Source: Paraferrimonas sp. SM1919 (GTDB taxonomy: Bacteria > Pseudomonadota > Gammaproteobacteria > Enterobacterales > Shewanellaceae). Taken from it: a stretch of DNA of 64,000 nt. Where the stretch lies: assembly GCF_010993985.1 (NCBI RefSeq), contig NZ_WINH01000003.1:1-64000 (forward strand), given 5' to 3'. Below are positions 35,512 through 46,679 of this stretch, in pieces. The position numbers were made by a program, and so were the translations under genes. The stretch's first letter is position 1. The number at the start of each line of letters is the position of its first letter. The notes beneath the pieces are model-generated. The model saw only the letters and a program-made list of their open reading frames with translations. It ran no database searches and was not told the origin of the DNA.

Positions 35512-36294
35512 TTATAGTTTGGTCGCGGTAATGGCATACACCAAGGGCACTAACTGGCCATTATGAAGCCATTGGTAATGAATATCGTCATCACTCTTGC
35601 TGACTTCCTCAAAGCATGGATAGGGACTTAATGGCGACTCTAGCAGGCTATCAATGGTTAACCCTGCGCTCGCTAAGGCTGAAATCACATCGGCGATAGT
35701 GTGGCTCCACACTTGGGTTTGTGCCTTAAAGTCGCCGCTGTTTTCGGTGTAAGTGCCTTCAACTTCAAGATCGCCGCTAGTTTGGTGGAAATAACTGTAG
35801 CCCTGCAATAAATCTACTATCGGATGAAATTCAACAAACACCAAGCGGCCACCTGCTTTTAATTGTTTCGCGACACCCCGGGCCCAGCGATGAATATCTG
35901 GCAACCAACAAATCGTGCCATAACTGGCATACACCACATCAAATTGCTGATCATTGCTATCAAAGTAGCTAAATATATCTTGGCAAATAAATTGCGTGTT
36001 TAAGCCAAGTTTAATCGCTAAATCTTTAGCCGCATTAATGGCATTATCAGCAATATCTACCCCTGTCACTTGCGCCCCAAGTTGCTGCATCGATAACGAG
36101 TCTTGACCAAAATGACACTGCAGGTGCAATACGGATTTAGCGGTGAGTTCACCAAGTAAGTTAAGTTCAAGGGCATTAAGGGAGTTTTTAGACTTTAGGA
36201 AGGCGTCAACATCGTAAAAGGATGAGGTCAAATGCAGCTCAGTACGGGCGTTCCAAGCGGCTTTATTGATTTGTTTATAATCCTTTATTTCCAT
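35512..36294 (-). CDS. Class I SAM-dependent methyltransferase
   Basis: A 260-residue protein with a Rossmann-like methyltransferase domain. Motif I is VLHLQCHFGQDSLSM, followed by the acidic VTGVDIADNAI and a VVYASYGTICWLPD segment. The substrate is unknown. It lies downstream of the adk terminator on the same strand, so it likely has its own promoter. Confidence 0.85.
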   Translation of the reverse strand: MEIKDYKQINKAAWNARTELHLTSSFYDVDAFLKSKNSLNALELNLLGELTAKSVLHLQCHFGQDSLSMQQLGAQVTGVDIADNAINAAKDLAIKLGLNTQFICQDIFSYFDSNDQQFDVVYASYGTICWLPDIHRWARGVAKQLKAGGRLVFVEFHPIVDLLQGYSYFHQTSGDLEVEGTYTENSGDFKAQTQVWSHTIADVISALASAGLTIDSLLESPLSPYPCFEEVSKSDDDIHYQWLHNGQLVPLVYAITATKL

Positions 36295-36316
36295 TGCTAA
36301 TAGTCCTTTAGATACA

Positions 36317-36346
36317 AAAAAGCCCGCATTAAGCGGGCTCTTATTT
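36317..36346 (-). terminator. Intrinsic terminator of adk
   Basis: AAAAAAGCCCGC ATTAA GCGGGCTCTT hairpin; the minus-strand side ends in six T, a few bases after the adk stop. Confidence 0.8.
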
Positions 36347-36351
36347 AGCGT

Positions 36352-37104
<753 letters not shown>

Positions 37105-37113
37105 TTAGAAAAT

Positions 37114-37956
37114 TTAGTATAAAAGGCTATATAACCCACGACGATATTTTGCTGCTAGAGGATCGCCCTGTCCTAACGCCGATAAAATATCCATGAGTGA
37201 TTTACGAACCTCGCCATTGCCTGCCGCTAAGTCTTTTTTAAGGACACAAAGTAAATGCTCTAGCGCCTCTTCATTACGACCAGCACCATGCAGGGCCACG
37301 GCTAATTCCACCAGCGCCGTCATATTTTCAGGTTCGGCTTCCACTGTGGCGAATAATTGTCGAATTTCAGGGCTATCGGCCGCTTCTAAGGCGAGTTGGT
37401 ATTTAGACTTTAAGGTGTCGTATTCGCCATCTTGGTCTTCTAAACGAATGCTGGCAATGATCTCGCCTGCATCAGCATTTTGCTTATTATCCAACAGTGC
37501 ATGGGCATAGGCTTTGGCCACAATGGCCGAAGGCTCCAAGGTGTATGCTTGGTGTAACACCTTTACTGCCTCACTGGCTTTGCCTTCACTTAATAACACC
37601 ACACCTTGCTCAAATAGCATGTCAACTTCACTTGGCAAGTGGGGCTTGAGTGCTTGTTCGAGCTCGCTATCGGATTTCATGCCGCTAAAAGCATCAACGG
37701 GTTGGCCCTCTTTTAAGATAATAACCGTAGGTACGCCTTGAATGCGGAAATACTGCACAATTTGCGGTTGAGCATCACAGTCTACATGGGCCAAAGTAAA
37801 GTTGCCCATACGGCTATTAATGGTTTGCAGCTGCCCTAACATCTGCATAGATTCTGGCGCTTGGCTCGAAGTAAAACAGAACACTAAAGGTTGCTGCATA
37901 GAGGTATCAACTACCTGTTGGATATTCTCTACGGTAACGCTCACCATGTTTGTCAT
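37114..37956 (-). CDS. cnoX: CnoX/YbbN-like thioredoxin-TPR co-chaperone
   Basis: A 280-residue protein with an N-terminal thioredoxin fold (about 1-110) and C-terminal TPR-like helices, as in E. coli CnoX (YbbN), a redox-sensing holdase that passes clients to GroEL and DnaK. The position of the active site reads SQAP instead of the SxxC found in E. coli, so no redox cysteine is present there. The gene lies between htpG and adk. Confidence 0.9.
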   Translation of the reverse strand: MTNMVSVTVENIQQVVDTSMQQPLVFCFTSSQAPESMQMLGQLQTINSRMGNFTLAHVDCDAQPQIVQYFRIQGVPTVIILKEGQPVDAFSGMKSDSELEQALKPHLPSEVDMLFEQGVVLLSEGKASEAVKVLHQAYTLEPSAIVAKAYAHALLDNKQNADAGEIIASIRLEDQDGEYDTLKSKYQLALEAADSPEIRQLFATVEAEPENMTALVELAVALHGAGRNEEALEHLLCVLKKDLAAGNGEVRKSLMDILSALGQGDPLAAKYRRGLYSLLY

Positions 37957-38000
37957 TGTTTTGTAATTCCTTAGACTAATAGCAGTAAATTATAGCTATC

Positions 38001-38026
38001 AAAAAAGGCAGGGAGAGCCCTGCCCT
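38001..38026 (-). terminator. Intrinsic terminator of htpG
   Basis: GGCAGGG AGAG CCCTGCC hairpin with six T on the minus-strand side, between the htpG stop and the cnoX start. Confidence 0.8.
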
Positions 38027-38051
38027 GAGGTTACTAAAGTTTATACTTTAA

Positions 38052-39965
38052 TTAATTCGCTAATTCTAACCATAGTTTATTAAGCTGACTAATAAAAGTT
38101 GAAGGATCTTCTAAAGAGCCGCGTTCAGATAGTTGCGCTTGCGATAACAGCAGTTGTGCCCAATTGTTAAAACGCTCTAGGTCTTGTTCAGCATCAAGCT
38201 TAATCACTATAGGATGCTCTGGGTTAATTTCAAAGACACCTTTCATTTCTGGTACCTGTTGACCCGCCGCCTGCATAAGTTTGATCATTTGCGACGACAT
38301 TTCATCATCGGCTGCAACTAAACACGCTGGCGAATCCGTCAGACGAGTCGTGATACGTACATCTTTTACTTTATCTCCTAAACTGTCTTTTAGACGTTTA
38401 ATAAGAGCCTCAGATTCTGCTTCAAGTTTCTGCTGTTGCTCTTTTTCTTGTTTGTCTTCAAGTTCACCTAAATCTAAATCTCCGCGATTAACAGCCACCA
38501 GCTGCTTACCCTCAAACTCGGTTAGGTATCCCATCATCCACTCATCAATGCGCTCAGACATCAACAGTACTTCCACACCTTTCTTTTTCAGCACTTCTAG
38601 GTATGGACTGTTTTTAGCGGCAGAGAAGCTGTCCGCGCAGATGTAGTAAATCTTATCTTGGCCTTCAACCATACGAGCAATGTAGTCCTCTAAGGATACA
38701 TTTTCATCGCTGTTGTCGTTATGGGTCGAAGCAAAGCGCAACAGTTTGGCCACTTTGTCTTTGTTGGCCATGTCCTCGGCTGGGCCTTCTTTTAATACTT
38801 GACCGAACTCTTTCCAGAACTCTAAGTATTTTTCAGGCTCATTGCTCGCAAGGCCAGAAAGCATGCTTAGGGCGCGCTTAGTAATGCCCTGACGCATTTT
38901 TTGAGTGACCTTAGTATCTTGTAGAATTTCGCGAGATACGTTCAGTGGTAAGTCACTTGAGTCTAATAGCCCTTTTACAAATCGTAGGTAGTTTGGTAGG
39001 AACGCTTGCGCATCGTCCATAATAAACACACGCTGTACATAAAGCTTTAAACCATGCTTAAATTCACGGTTAAATAAATCCCACGGCGCTTTGGTTGGTA
39101 GGTATAGTAACGAAGTGTACTCAAGGTTACCCTCTACGCGGTTGTGGCTCCATTTAAGGGGATCGCTGAAATCATGGCTAATATGCTTATAAAACTCTTT
39201 ATACTCTTCGTCAGTGACTTCTGTTTTCGAGCGCGTCCATAATGCCTTGGCTTGGTTAACCGCAGACCATTGACCATCGGTTGCTGGAATAACCGTACCG
39301 TCTTCTTCGGTCTTTTCTGGGGTACCTTCTTCAAAAAACTCAACCGGTACACTGATATGATCAGAGTACTTAGTCACAATAGAGCGCAAACGGAAAGTAT
39401 CGGCAAACTCTTGCTCATCTTCACGCAAGTGCAAAGTAATTTCAGTACCACGGTCGGCTTTTTCAATGTTATCAAGGGTGAAGCTGCCTTCCCCTTCAGA
39501 CTCCCATAGCACCGCTTGGTCGGCTGCTAGACCAGCAGCGCGGGTACGAACGGTCACTTTATCAGCAACAATAAAGGCCGAGTAAAAGCCCACACCAAAT
39601 TGGCCGATTAACTGCGAATCTTTAGCCTGATCACCACTTAAGTTCTTGAAGAACTCAGCCGTACCCGACTTAGCAATGGTACCAAGATGATTAATCACAT
39701 CATCACGGCTCATACCAATACCGTTATCGCTAATGGTCACCGTACCCGCTTCTTTGTCTGCACTAATGCGCACACGCAAATTACCGTCACCTTCAAAAAG
39801 TGTGTTATCAGACAACGCTTTGTAACGAAGCTTATCTGCTGCATCGGCGGCATTAGAAACTAATTCACGCAGGAAAATTTCTTTGTTTGAATATAAAGAA
39901 TGGATCATTAGTTGAAGCAGTTGCTTCACTTCAGTTTGAAAACCATGTACTTCTGGCTGAGACAT
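38052..39965 (-). CDS. htpG: HSP90 chaperone HtpG
   Basis: A 637-residue ATP-dependent cytosolic chaperone. The GHKL ATPase domain has NAADAADK (about 38-45), DNGIGM (about 83) and GQFGVGFYS. Middle and C-terminal dimerisation domains follow. RBS GGGAG precedes the ATG. Usually found in the dnaX-ybaB-recR-htpG-adk order; here recR, htpG, cnoX and adk are kept in that direction. Confidence 0.97.
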   Translation of the reverse strand: MSQPEVHGFQTEVKQLLQLMIHSLYSNKEIFLRELVSNAADAADKLRYKALSDNTLFEGDGNLRVRISADKEAGTVTISDNGIGMSRDDVINHLGTIAKSGTAEFFKNLSGDQAKDSQLIGQFGVGFYSAFIVADKVTVRTRAAGLAADQAVLWESEGEGSFTLDNIEKADRGTEITLHLREDEQEFADTFRLRSIVTKYSDHISVPVEFFEEGTPEKTEEDGTVIPATDGQWSAVNQAKALWTRSKTEVTDEEYKEFYKHISHDFSDPLKWSHNRVEGNLEYTSLLYLPTKAPWDLFNREFKHGLKLYVQRVFIMDDAQAFLPNYLRFVKGLLDSSDLPLNVSREILQDTKVTQKMRQGITKRALSMLSGLASNEPEKYLEFWKEFGQVLKEGPAEDMANKDKVAKLLRFASTHNDNSDENVSLEDYIARMVEGQDKIYYICADSFSAAKNSPYLEVLKKKGVEVLLMSERIDEWMMGYLTEFEGKQLVAVNRGDLDLGELEDKQEKEQQQKLEAESEALIKRLKDSLGDKVKDVRITTRLTDSPACLVAADDEMSSQMIKLMQAAGQQVPEMKGVFEINPEHPIVIKLDAEQDLERFNNWAQLLLSQAQLSERGSLEDPSTFISQLNKLWLELAN

Positions 39966-40085
39966 GTCTCACTCCCTTAATGTGTCTAACAAGATGTGTC
40001 TTTTACTATCACATACATAAGACTGCTTTTTGAGTTTTCAAGGGAGTAAATTAAAATTTTATCGTATTTGTTTAAAAACCAACCT

Positions 40086-40685
40086 TTACAAGGTTTGACG
40101 GCCACTGAATGACAAAGCCAAAGTCGTACCATCAACGTACTCTAATTCACCGCCTACTGGTACGCCGTGGGCAATGCGACTCACGGTGACATCATAGGAC
40201 TTAGCCAGCTCTGCAATATAATGGGCGGTGGCCTCACCTTCTACGGTTGGGTTGGTCGCTAAAATCAACTCTTCAACATCGTCTGATTCACATAATCTGG
40301 CTAGCGCATCTAAACCAAGTTCATCCGGGCCAATGCCGTCTAGTGGTGACAGTTTGCCTAGCAACACAAAGTAACGGCCATCGTATTGACCAGCAGATTC
40401 AATCGCCAACATATCCGCAGGGGATTCAACCACGCAGACTAAACCATTTTGAGCTCGTTTTGGGTTGGCACAAATATGGCAGGTTTGCTCTTCAGTAAAA
40501 GTACGGCAAGTGTCGCAATGGGCGACATCACGCATAGCCTCAGCCAAGGCTGTGGCTAATTTCATGCCACCACTACGCTGACGCTCAAGCAATTGAAACG
40601 CCATACGTTGGGCAGATTTAGGGCCGACACCCGGCAAGACTTTAAGGGAGCTGATTAACTCATCAACCAGAGGGCTAAATTTCAT
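40086..40685 (-). CDS. recR: Recombination mediator RecR
   Basis: A 199-residue protein that, with RecF and RecO, loads RecA at gaps. The helix-hairpin-helix [14 protein letters not shown] (about 15-28), the CxxC...CxxC zinc finger (CDTC, CHIC) and a TOPRIM domain are present. Start chosen at the ATG at 40685 (MKFSPL) by alignment with E. coli RecR; an in-frame ATG at 40700 adds five residues. The usual upstream ybaB and dnaX are missing from this place. Confidence 0.95.
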   Translation of the reverse strand: MKFSPLVDELISSLKVLPGVGPKSAQRMAFQLLERQRSGGMKLATALAEAMRDVAHCDTCRTFTEEQTCHICANPKRAQNGLVCVVESPADMLAIESAGQYDGRYFVLLGKLSPLDGIGPDELGLDALARLCESDDVEELILATNPTVEGEATAHYIAELAKSYDVTVSRIAHGVPVGGELEYVDGTTLALSFSGRQTL

Positions 40686-40918
40686 GGGATCATCTATCAA
40701 TAACAGTAATATTAATAGGCTAACATAGCATCAATCTTGGCAAAAGCCTTTGCTTTTATTCACTCATTAACGCTTAACTAATTGCTGTTAATTTAAGCGC
40801 TTACGCCTATCTATAGCGATCTTAATCACACTTAACACTACCAGTCACCCATTATCAGTTTAGGTTCAGTTTCTAGCATTATGGTGTATCGCTCATTTTC
40901 TGTATTTATCTAAATTCC

Positions 40919-42931
40919 ATGTTAAAAAGAAGTCTTACCGCCGCTGTTTTTTTATTCACGCAATCCCTGCAAGCCGCTACAGTAACCGAACTATTCAAAT
41001 ATACTGACTCATCGGCAGGCCAACCGTCTTTCGATGTTCGGGGGGATAACGCCTATATTCTTTTCACCCACGGTAAAAGCCATAAGGGTCGAATTTGTCA
41101 TTACAATTTGCGTACCGATGATAATGACTGCTCAGGCGATCTATTCAAAACCTTAGCTCCCCATGATGTGGGGCATAATCAATCGGCCATCGCAGTCGAT
41201 GGTGATGGTTATATCCATGCTTGGATTGGTATGCATAATCACAAGATGCGTTATTACCGTTCAGTAGAACCGAATAACTATCAAGGTTTTGAAGAGCTCA
41301 GCCACACCTTGCCAGGCTATGATGACGAAGGTTTACAGGAAAAACGTTATACCTACCCTGCTGCGGTCTCAAATAGTCGCGGTGACGTATTTTTTGTTGC
41401 CCGCAGAACCGGCCTGTTTATGGATGACGGTATACTGCGTGAATCCCAGCATGATGAAAAACAAGACTTATATATTTTTGATAACGCCACCGATAGCTGG
41501 AGCCTAAAGCTAATTAAGGCGCAAGAAGGCCGTAATGCTTATATGAGTAACCTTTACGCCGACGATAACAATAATCTGCACATTGTGACGGCTTGGTCGC
41601 AAATTCATGATGGTGATAACACCTTCCAACGTGGCACTTATCTTCGTTACAGCAACCAAGATAATAAGTTTTACAAAGCAGACGGTACTCAAGTCGATAT
41701 CCCGGTTGATGTGGACACCCATCAAGCAGACTTGTTCTACTCAGGTGAAATGCCATGGGGTGACAAAATAAGTGAAATCCAAACCCCACAGGTGACCCTA
41801 AATAGCGATGGCCAGCCTGTGATCAGCTATCCATATAACACAGCAGTGGATTACTCTAAAAAGGATCCTAAATACGTGCTTAATGTCGCTAAATTTAATG
41901 GCTCAGATTGGACGACTCAAACTGGGATAAGTGATTTACGTAATCATGAGCGCCCTCCTATCACACGAGTCAGCCAATGGTTAAACATTTATTCTAGAGA
42001 CAAAAATAATGCTTACATCCACACCTCAACGGATAAGGGTGATAGCTTTAGCCTGGTTACTGACTTAAAAGACGGTGGTGAACCTTATGTTGCTAAGAAT
42101 ATTAACCAAAGCACTGATTTATATATTAATAATAACCGCTTATTTAAAGTTGAATACCAGCAAGATGGTAATCACAAACCTAGTGTACAAATCACTTACC
42201 CAATTAACGGTCAGCAATTTGAAGCACAGAACCAGATCATGATCCATGCAGACGCGAATGATAATGATGGCGAAGTCACTGCGGTTGAGTTTTTTGTTGA
42301 CGGTAAATCTATCGGTATTGATGAACAAGCCCCTTATCAAATGCCTTGGCAGGACGTCCGTGAAGGTCGCTGGTTATTCTCTGCAGTCGCGTTCGATGAG
42401 CAAGGAGAACAAGCTCACTCAAATAAGGTAAGAATTAAAGTTAATAACCGCAAAAAGCTGAACTTAACCCCTATTGAAGATGCTTATGTTCGCGACGGTG
42501 AGCACCAAGAGGACAACTTCAATACGGATACGCTAGCGATTAAGGGAGATGAAGATAGCGGCTATAACAGAGAAACTTTACTGAAATTTAAGCTTTCTAA
42601 GGTTAAACAAGCGGTAAAACAGGCTCAGTTAAGCTTTATCGTTAAAAAGGCCACTAAAGCTACCCTAGTTACCGCAGGGGTAATGTCTTCCAATGACTGG
42701 GATGAGTCTGATGTAACTTGGAATACGGCGCCTAGCACTTTACATGATATTGAAACGGTAATTATTGATGCTAAGGGTAAAGTGAAAATAGACCTAACCG
42801 ATGCCATTAATGATAATATCGGCGAAAAATATATCAGTATTCGCCTGTATAACATCGACCTTGATGGTGCCTTAGTTGAAATCAACTCCCAAGAGAGCCA
42901 ACACTCGCCTGAGTTACAACTTAGCTGGTAA
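40919..42931 (+). CDS. Secreted BNR_4 beta-propeller protein with Ig-like and CBM96-like domains, possible polysaccharide lyase
   Basis: A 670-residue protein with a signal peptide (cleavage after LQA, about residue 19). Residues about 20-410 form a BNR_4 propeller with HNQSAIAVDGDGYIHAW and GMHNHKMRY, like ulvan lyases of families PL24 and PL25. Next is an Ig-like domain (about 425-510, PSVQITYPINGQQF, with the VEFFVDGKSIG strand), then a CBM96/DNRLRE-like domain (about 515-670, with SSNDWDESDVTWNTAP). Attack on an algal polysaccharide such as ulvan is plausible. No other carbohydrate genes are adjacent, and catalytic residues are not proven. Confidence 0.75.
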   Translation: MLKRSLTAAVFLFTQSLQAATVTELFKYTDSSAGQPSFDVRGDNAYILFTHGKSHKGRICHYNLRTDDNDCSGDLFKTLAPHDVGHNQSAIAVDGDGYIHAWIGMHNHKMRYYRSVEPNNYQGFEELSHTLPGYDDEGLQEKRYTYPAAVSNSRGDVFFVARRTGLFMDDGILRESQHDEKQDLYIFDNATDSWSLKLIKAQEGRNAYMSNLYADDNNNLHIVTAWSQIHDGDNTFQRGTYLRYSNQDNKFYKADGTQVDIPVDVDTHQADLFYSGEMPWGDKISEIQTPQVTLNSDGQPVISYPYNTAVDYSKKDPKYVLNVAKFNGSDWTTQTGISDLRNHERPPITRVSQWLNIYSRDKNNAYIHTSTDKGDSFSLVTDLKDGGEPYVAKNINQSTDLYINNNRLFKVEYQQDGNHKPSVQITYPINGQQFEAQNQIMIHADANDNDGEVTAVEFFVDGKSIGIDEQAPYQMPWQDVREGRWLFSAVAFDEQGEQAHSNKVRIKVNNRKKLNLTPIEDAYVRDGEHQEDNFNTDTLAIKGDEDSGYNRETLLKFKLSKVKQAVKQAQLSFIVKKATKATLVTAGVMSSNDWDESDVTWNTAPSTLHDIETVIIDAKGKVKIDLTDAINDNIGEKYISIRLYNIDLDGALVEINSQESQHSPELQLSW

Positions 42932-42937
42932 AACGAT

Positions 42938-42962
42938 AAAGGGGAGCCATGCTCCCCTTTAT
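42938..42962 (+). terminator. Intrinsic terminator of the propeller gene
   Basis: AAAGGGGAGC CAT GCTCCCCTTT hairpin seven bases after the stop codon, with a short T-rich tail. Confidence 0.8.
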
Positions 42963-43172
42963 TTAAACAACAATTTTATCCCGCTAGACTATTACAAATT
43001 GTAAAATAGATTGCCTAGATATTTTTCCAATAAAAATTAAAGTGCTGAAAAATAAATAAAAATTTATTCTCAGGCTGATTTATAACATTTCTTGTTACCG
43101 ACCTTCATTGTTCAATTACAACCTTTTGCTGTTTTTACTCCATCTTATTAGAAACACCAATAGGAGAACGTA

Positions 43173-43505
43173 ATGAAAACTTTAACACTTATCACCATTT
43201 GCACTTTAGGTTTAACCAATATCGCCAATGCAGACGTTACTTTCAAAGGGACTGATAGCACATTGGAGACTCAGATTTGTTTGGCTGCGGCTAATGGTTC
43301 AGCGTCTGATCTTAAATCCCAAATTAAAAAGCTCGCACCACGTCGCCCAACCGCCAAAGCTTATTATCTCGCGGTAAAAAATATCAGCTGTAACGGCCAA
43401 AGCCTATCCAATTTTGCCGCGTTTTACGGCAATCATAAAGCTTATGCAGTGTTAACTAAGTACTCACAGGACACCTTAGTCACGTCGAGTGGAAGAAATA
43501 AATGA
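43173..43505 (+). CDS. DUF3718-family small secreted protein
   Basis: A 110-residue protein with a signal peptide (cleavage after NADA/ANA, about residue 20) and two conserved-looking cysteines (QICLAAA, ISCNGQ). The pattern fits DUF3718, common in Shewanella and Vibrio and of unknown function. A good RBS (AGGAGA) precedes the ATG. It stands alone between two terminators. Confidence 0.75.
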   Translation: MKTLTLITICTLGLTNIANADVTFKGTDSTLETQICLAAANGSASDLKSQIKKLAPRRPTAKAYYLAVKNISCNGQSLSNFAAFYGNHKAYAVLTKYSQDTLVTSSGRNK

Positions 43506-43508
43506 GCT

Positions 43509-43548
43509 TTAAAAAAGCCGCGCTCAGTATATCCATAAGCGCGGCTTT
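43509..43548. terminator. Bidirectional terminator between DUF3718 gene and RND operon
   Basis: AAAAGCCGCGCT/AGCGCGGCTTT with a 14-base loop. It lies between two convergent genes and can serve both. Confidence 0.75.
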
Positions 43549-43565
43549 ATATGCTTTGTTGAAAC

Positions 43566-46500
43566 TTAAGCAAGGACCCTATCAAAAGACTCGCTACTGA
43601 CTTTATTGCCCTTAATTCGTTCCACAATTAAGTAGTTAACAGGAACGAGTATCAAAGTAATAAAGGTGGCAAAAATAATACCGAAGCCCAGAGAAATGGC
43701 CATAGGAATTAAGAACTGCGCCTGAGTCGACTGTTCAAACAATAACGGCATTAAACCAATAAACGTAGTTAAACTGGTTAACAATACTGGGCGGAAACGT
43801 CTTGCCCCGGCAGTTAATACCGCTTCTGCTAAGGCCATGCCTTCAGACCGCTTCTTATTAATGTAATCCACTAATACCAGCGAATCATTCACTACTACAC
43901 CAATTAGGGCCAGCATTCCAAGAATACTGAAAATAGTCAGGTTAGAACCCATGATCCAGTGACCAATAACGGCACCAATTAAACCAAATGGGATCACACT
44001 CATCACGATTAATGGCTGAATGTAAGACTTAAATGGGATCGCTAATAGTGAGTAAATCATAAAGAATACAAACACTAAACCCCATTGAAGTGAACCAAAG
44101 CTCTCAGCCTGTTCACGGGCCTCCCCTTCTAATGAGTGGCGCACGCCAGGATACTGGGCGACTAAATCATCTAGGAACACTTTTAAGTCCTGTTGTAGTA
44201 CCGTCATATTGGCGGCAGCCTTATCAACGTCTGCCGTCACGTTAACCACACGGTAACGGTCAATTCGACGAATGCTTGAAGGGCTTTTACCAGATGTTAG
44301 CGTTGCCACATGGCCTAGGGGCACCTGCGCACCATTACCTGTAGCAATCAGTACCTTCTCAAGATCCGCCAATGAACGACGCTCATTAAGGGGTAAACGT
44401 ACCATTACTCGGACATCATCGCGGCCACGCTGTATACGCTGTACCTGTGAGCCAAAGTAAAAACTACGGACCTGATTAGACACATCTTGGCGGGTTAAGC
44501 CCAGCGCCTTGCCCTGCTCGGTTAGCTCTATCAATAATTCCTCTTTACCATTCGATAAACTATCCGAAATATCAAACACGGTTGGATAACCCGCTAGGTG
44601 GGTTTTCACCTGATCCGCCACTTCGCTTAGGGTTGCTAAAGAATTGGCACTGAGTTGTACGTCGATAGGGTCGCCACTGCGGCCAATCTCAGCACGGTAT
44701 GTCACAGATTCAGCACCTGGAATATCACCTACCATACGTCGCCATTCACCCAGCAATTGCGCTGAAGTGATATCCGATTCACGCTTTTCAGGAGGCACTA
44801 TTTCAAAGCGAACACCACCGGCATTGGATATACCACCACGGCCACCAGTGGTTGCCAAAATATTCATGATGATACTTTCACCGGTATTATCATCAATGTA
44901 CTTAGCTTGCAAAGCCTCGGCTTTAGCGGCAATGTTAATCACATGATTATTGGTCACCTCAAACGGTGTCCCCGCTGGCATGCTTAGGTTTAAGCGCACG
45001 GTTTCACTTGGAATACGTGGGAAAAAGGTAAACTTAGTCCAACCCGAGCTGATCATCGCTCCAATAATCAAAAACACACTCACAAACAGAGTAATTGTGG
45101 CCGTTTTGTTTTTCAGTGCCACTCGCAAAAAAGGTTGATAAAACTTAATAATGGCCCGCTCAAAGCCATCGGCAAAGTTTTGCTGAAAACGCTCAAAACG
45201 GTTCTGTTTTTGCTTTTCATGGCGCAGTTTGATGTTCTTTAAGTGCGCTGGCAACACAAACTTTGACTCAATTAAAGAAAACAACAACACAGGGATCACC
45301 ACGATGGCAATTTGGGCAAAAATCTGGCCACGGGTACCTTCAATCATCAGCATAGGTAAGAAAGCAGTCACAGTGGTTAAAATACCAAAGGTTACTGGTG
45401 CCGCTACTTCTTTAGTACCCATAATCGCCGCTTGTTCACCAGATGGGGCAGTTTTAAGATGGCTATAAATATTCTCACCGGTAACAATGGCATCATCGAC
45501 CACAATCCCCAGTACCAAAATAAAGCCAAATAAGCTCATCACGTTTAATGACACGTTGAAAAACGGCATAAACAAAAAGGCACCCATAAAGGAAACGGGA
45601 ATACCAATAAATACCCAGAATGCAATGGATGGCCTCAGGAACAGGGTTAACAGTAATAATACTAAGATACCGCCCTGCAGCGCACTGCCTGCTAGGGTTG
45701 AGATACGGTTTTTAACAATTTGCGAATCATCATCCCAATAACTTAGGCCATAGCCCTCTGGTAAACTTGCCTGCCTAGCATCAATATAAGCTTTGACCTT
45801 ATCGGCAACTTCAATTGCGCTCTGCTGCCCAATACGATACACATCAATAAAAGCGGCTTGCTGACCATTAAAACGGGTACGTATTGGGGTTTCTTCAAAA
45901 CCATCTTGGACATTGGCGACATCACCTAAGCGGATAATGGTGCCGTCAGTGGCGGTTTTAATGGCGATATTAGCAAACTCATCCTTATAGTACGCCTGCC
46001 CCTTAGAGCGAAGTAAAATATCGCCCCCTTGGGTTTTCAGGTTACCTGCGGAAACATCAGTACTAGAGGCATTAATGGCGCGGGATACTTCTGACAAGGT
46101 TAATCCATATTGTCGCAATTTATCCTGGGACAACTCTAGGGCAATCTCGTAATTACGAACGCCGCTTAAATCCAATTGGGTGACACCATCGATACGTAGT
46201 AATTCGTCGCGAACCACTTCTGCAAACTCTAAGGTTTCTTTCTCTGAATACTTACCAGTAACTGTAACGGCAATCACTTCCCGCTTTCGTTGGGCAAGGG
46301 CCACCACAGGTTTTTCAGCGTCTACGGGGAAAGTATTAATGGCATCCACACGGCTTTTTATGTCGGCCAGCATTTCACGGGGATCATAACCGCTCTCTAC
46401 TTCAATAGACACACGCGAGGCCGCTTCGGATGAGGTAGAGGTAATCTTTTTAATACCTTCAAGATCTTGAACCGCCTCTTCCACACGAATGGTGACGCCC

Positions 46501-46679
46501 TTTTCCACGTCTTCCGGGGTTGCACCACGTAATGAAATATTAACCGAGATCTGTTCGGGATCAACCGATGGGAACACTTCTAGGGGAATACGGGTACTTA
46601 AAGACCCCAAACCTAATACCAGCAAAAACAGCATCAATAGGTTGGCGGCCACATGGTTTTTAGTGAACCAAGCAATCAT
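43566..46679 (-). CDS. RND efflux transporter permease (AcrB/HAE1-like)
   Basis: A 1037-residue inner-membrane proton-driven exporter with twelve membrane segments and two large periplasmic loops. Proton-relay acids appear in the TM4 segment LVLGIVVDDAIV, and the second-half TM10 has LIGVVVNDSLV. It is the last gene of an OMF-adaptor-pump operon and overlaps the adaptor by four bases. The substrate (drugs, bile salts, other lipophiles) cannot be read from sequence. Confidence 0.92.
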   Translation of the reverse strand: MIAWFTKNHVAANLLMLFLLVLGLGSLSTRIPLEVFPSVDPEQISVNISLRGATPEDVEKGVTIRVEEAVQDLEGIKKITSTSSEAASRVSIEVESGYDPREMLADIKSRVDAINTFPVDAEKPVVALAQRKREVIAVTVTGKYSEKETLEFAEVVRDELLRIDGVTQLDLSGVRNYEIALELSQDKLRQYGLTLSEVSRAINASSTDVSAGNLKTQGGDILLRSKGQAYYKDEFANIAIKTATDGTIIRLGDVANVQDGFEETPIRTRFNGQQAAFIDVYRIGQQSAIEVADKVKAYIDARQASLPEGYGLSYWDDDSQIVKNRISTLAGSALQGGILVLLLLTLFLRPSIAFWVFIGIPVSFMGAFLFMPFFNVSLNVMSLFGFILVLGIVVDDAIVTGENIYSHLKTAPSGEQAAIMGTKEVAAPVTFGILTTVTAFLPMLMIEGTRGQIFAQIAIVVIPVLLFSLIESKFVLPAHLKNIKLRHEKQKQNRFERFQQNFADGFERAIIKFYQPFLRVALKNKTATITLFVSVFLIIGAMISSGWTKFTFFPRIPSETVRLNLSMPAGTPFEVTNNHVINIAAKAEALQAKYIDDNTGESIIMNILATTGGRGGISNAGGVRFEIVPPEKRESDITSAQLLGEWRRMVGDIPGAESVTYRAEIGRSGDPIDVQLSANSLATLSEVADQVKTHLAGYPTVFDISDSLSNGKEELLIELTEQGKALGLTRQDVSNQVRSFYFGSQVQRIQRGRDDVRVMVRLPLNERRSLADLEKVLIATGNGAQVPLGHVATLTSGKSPSSIRRIDRYRVVNVTADVDKAAANMTVLQQDLKVFLDDLVAQYPGVRHSLEGEAREQAESFGSLQWGLVFVFFMIYSLLAIPFKSYIQPLIVMSVIPFGLIGAVIGHWIMGSNLTIFSILGMLALIGVVVNDSLVLVDYINKKRSEGMALAEAVLTAGARRFRPVLLTSLTTFIGLMPLLFEQSTQAQFLIPMAISLGFGIIFATFITLILVPVNYLIVERIKGNKVSSESFDRVLA

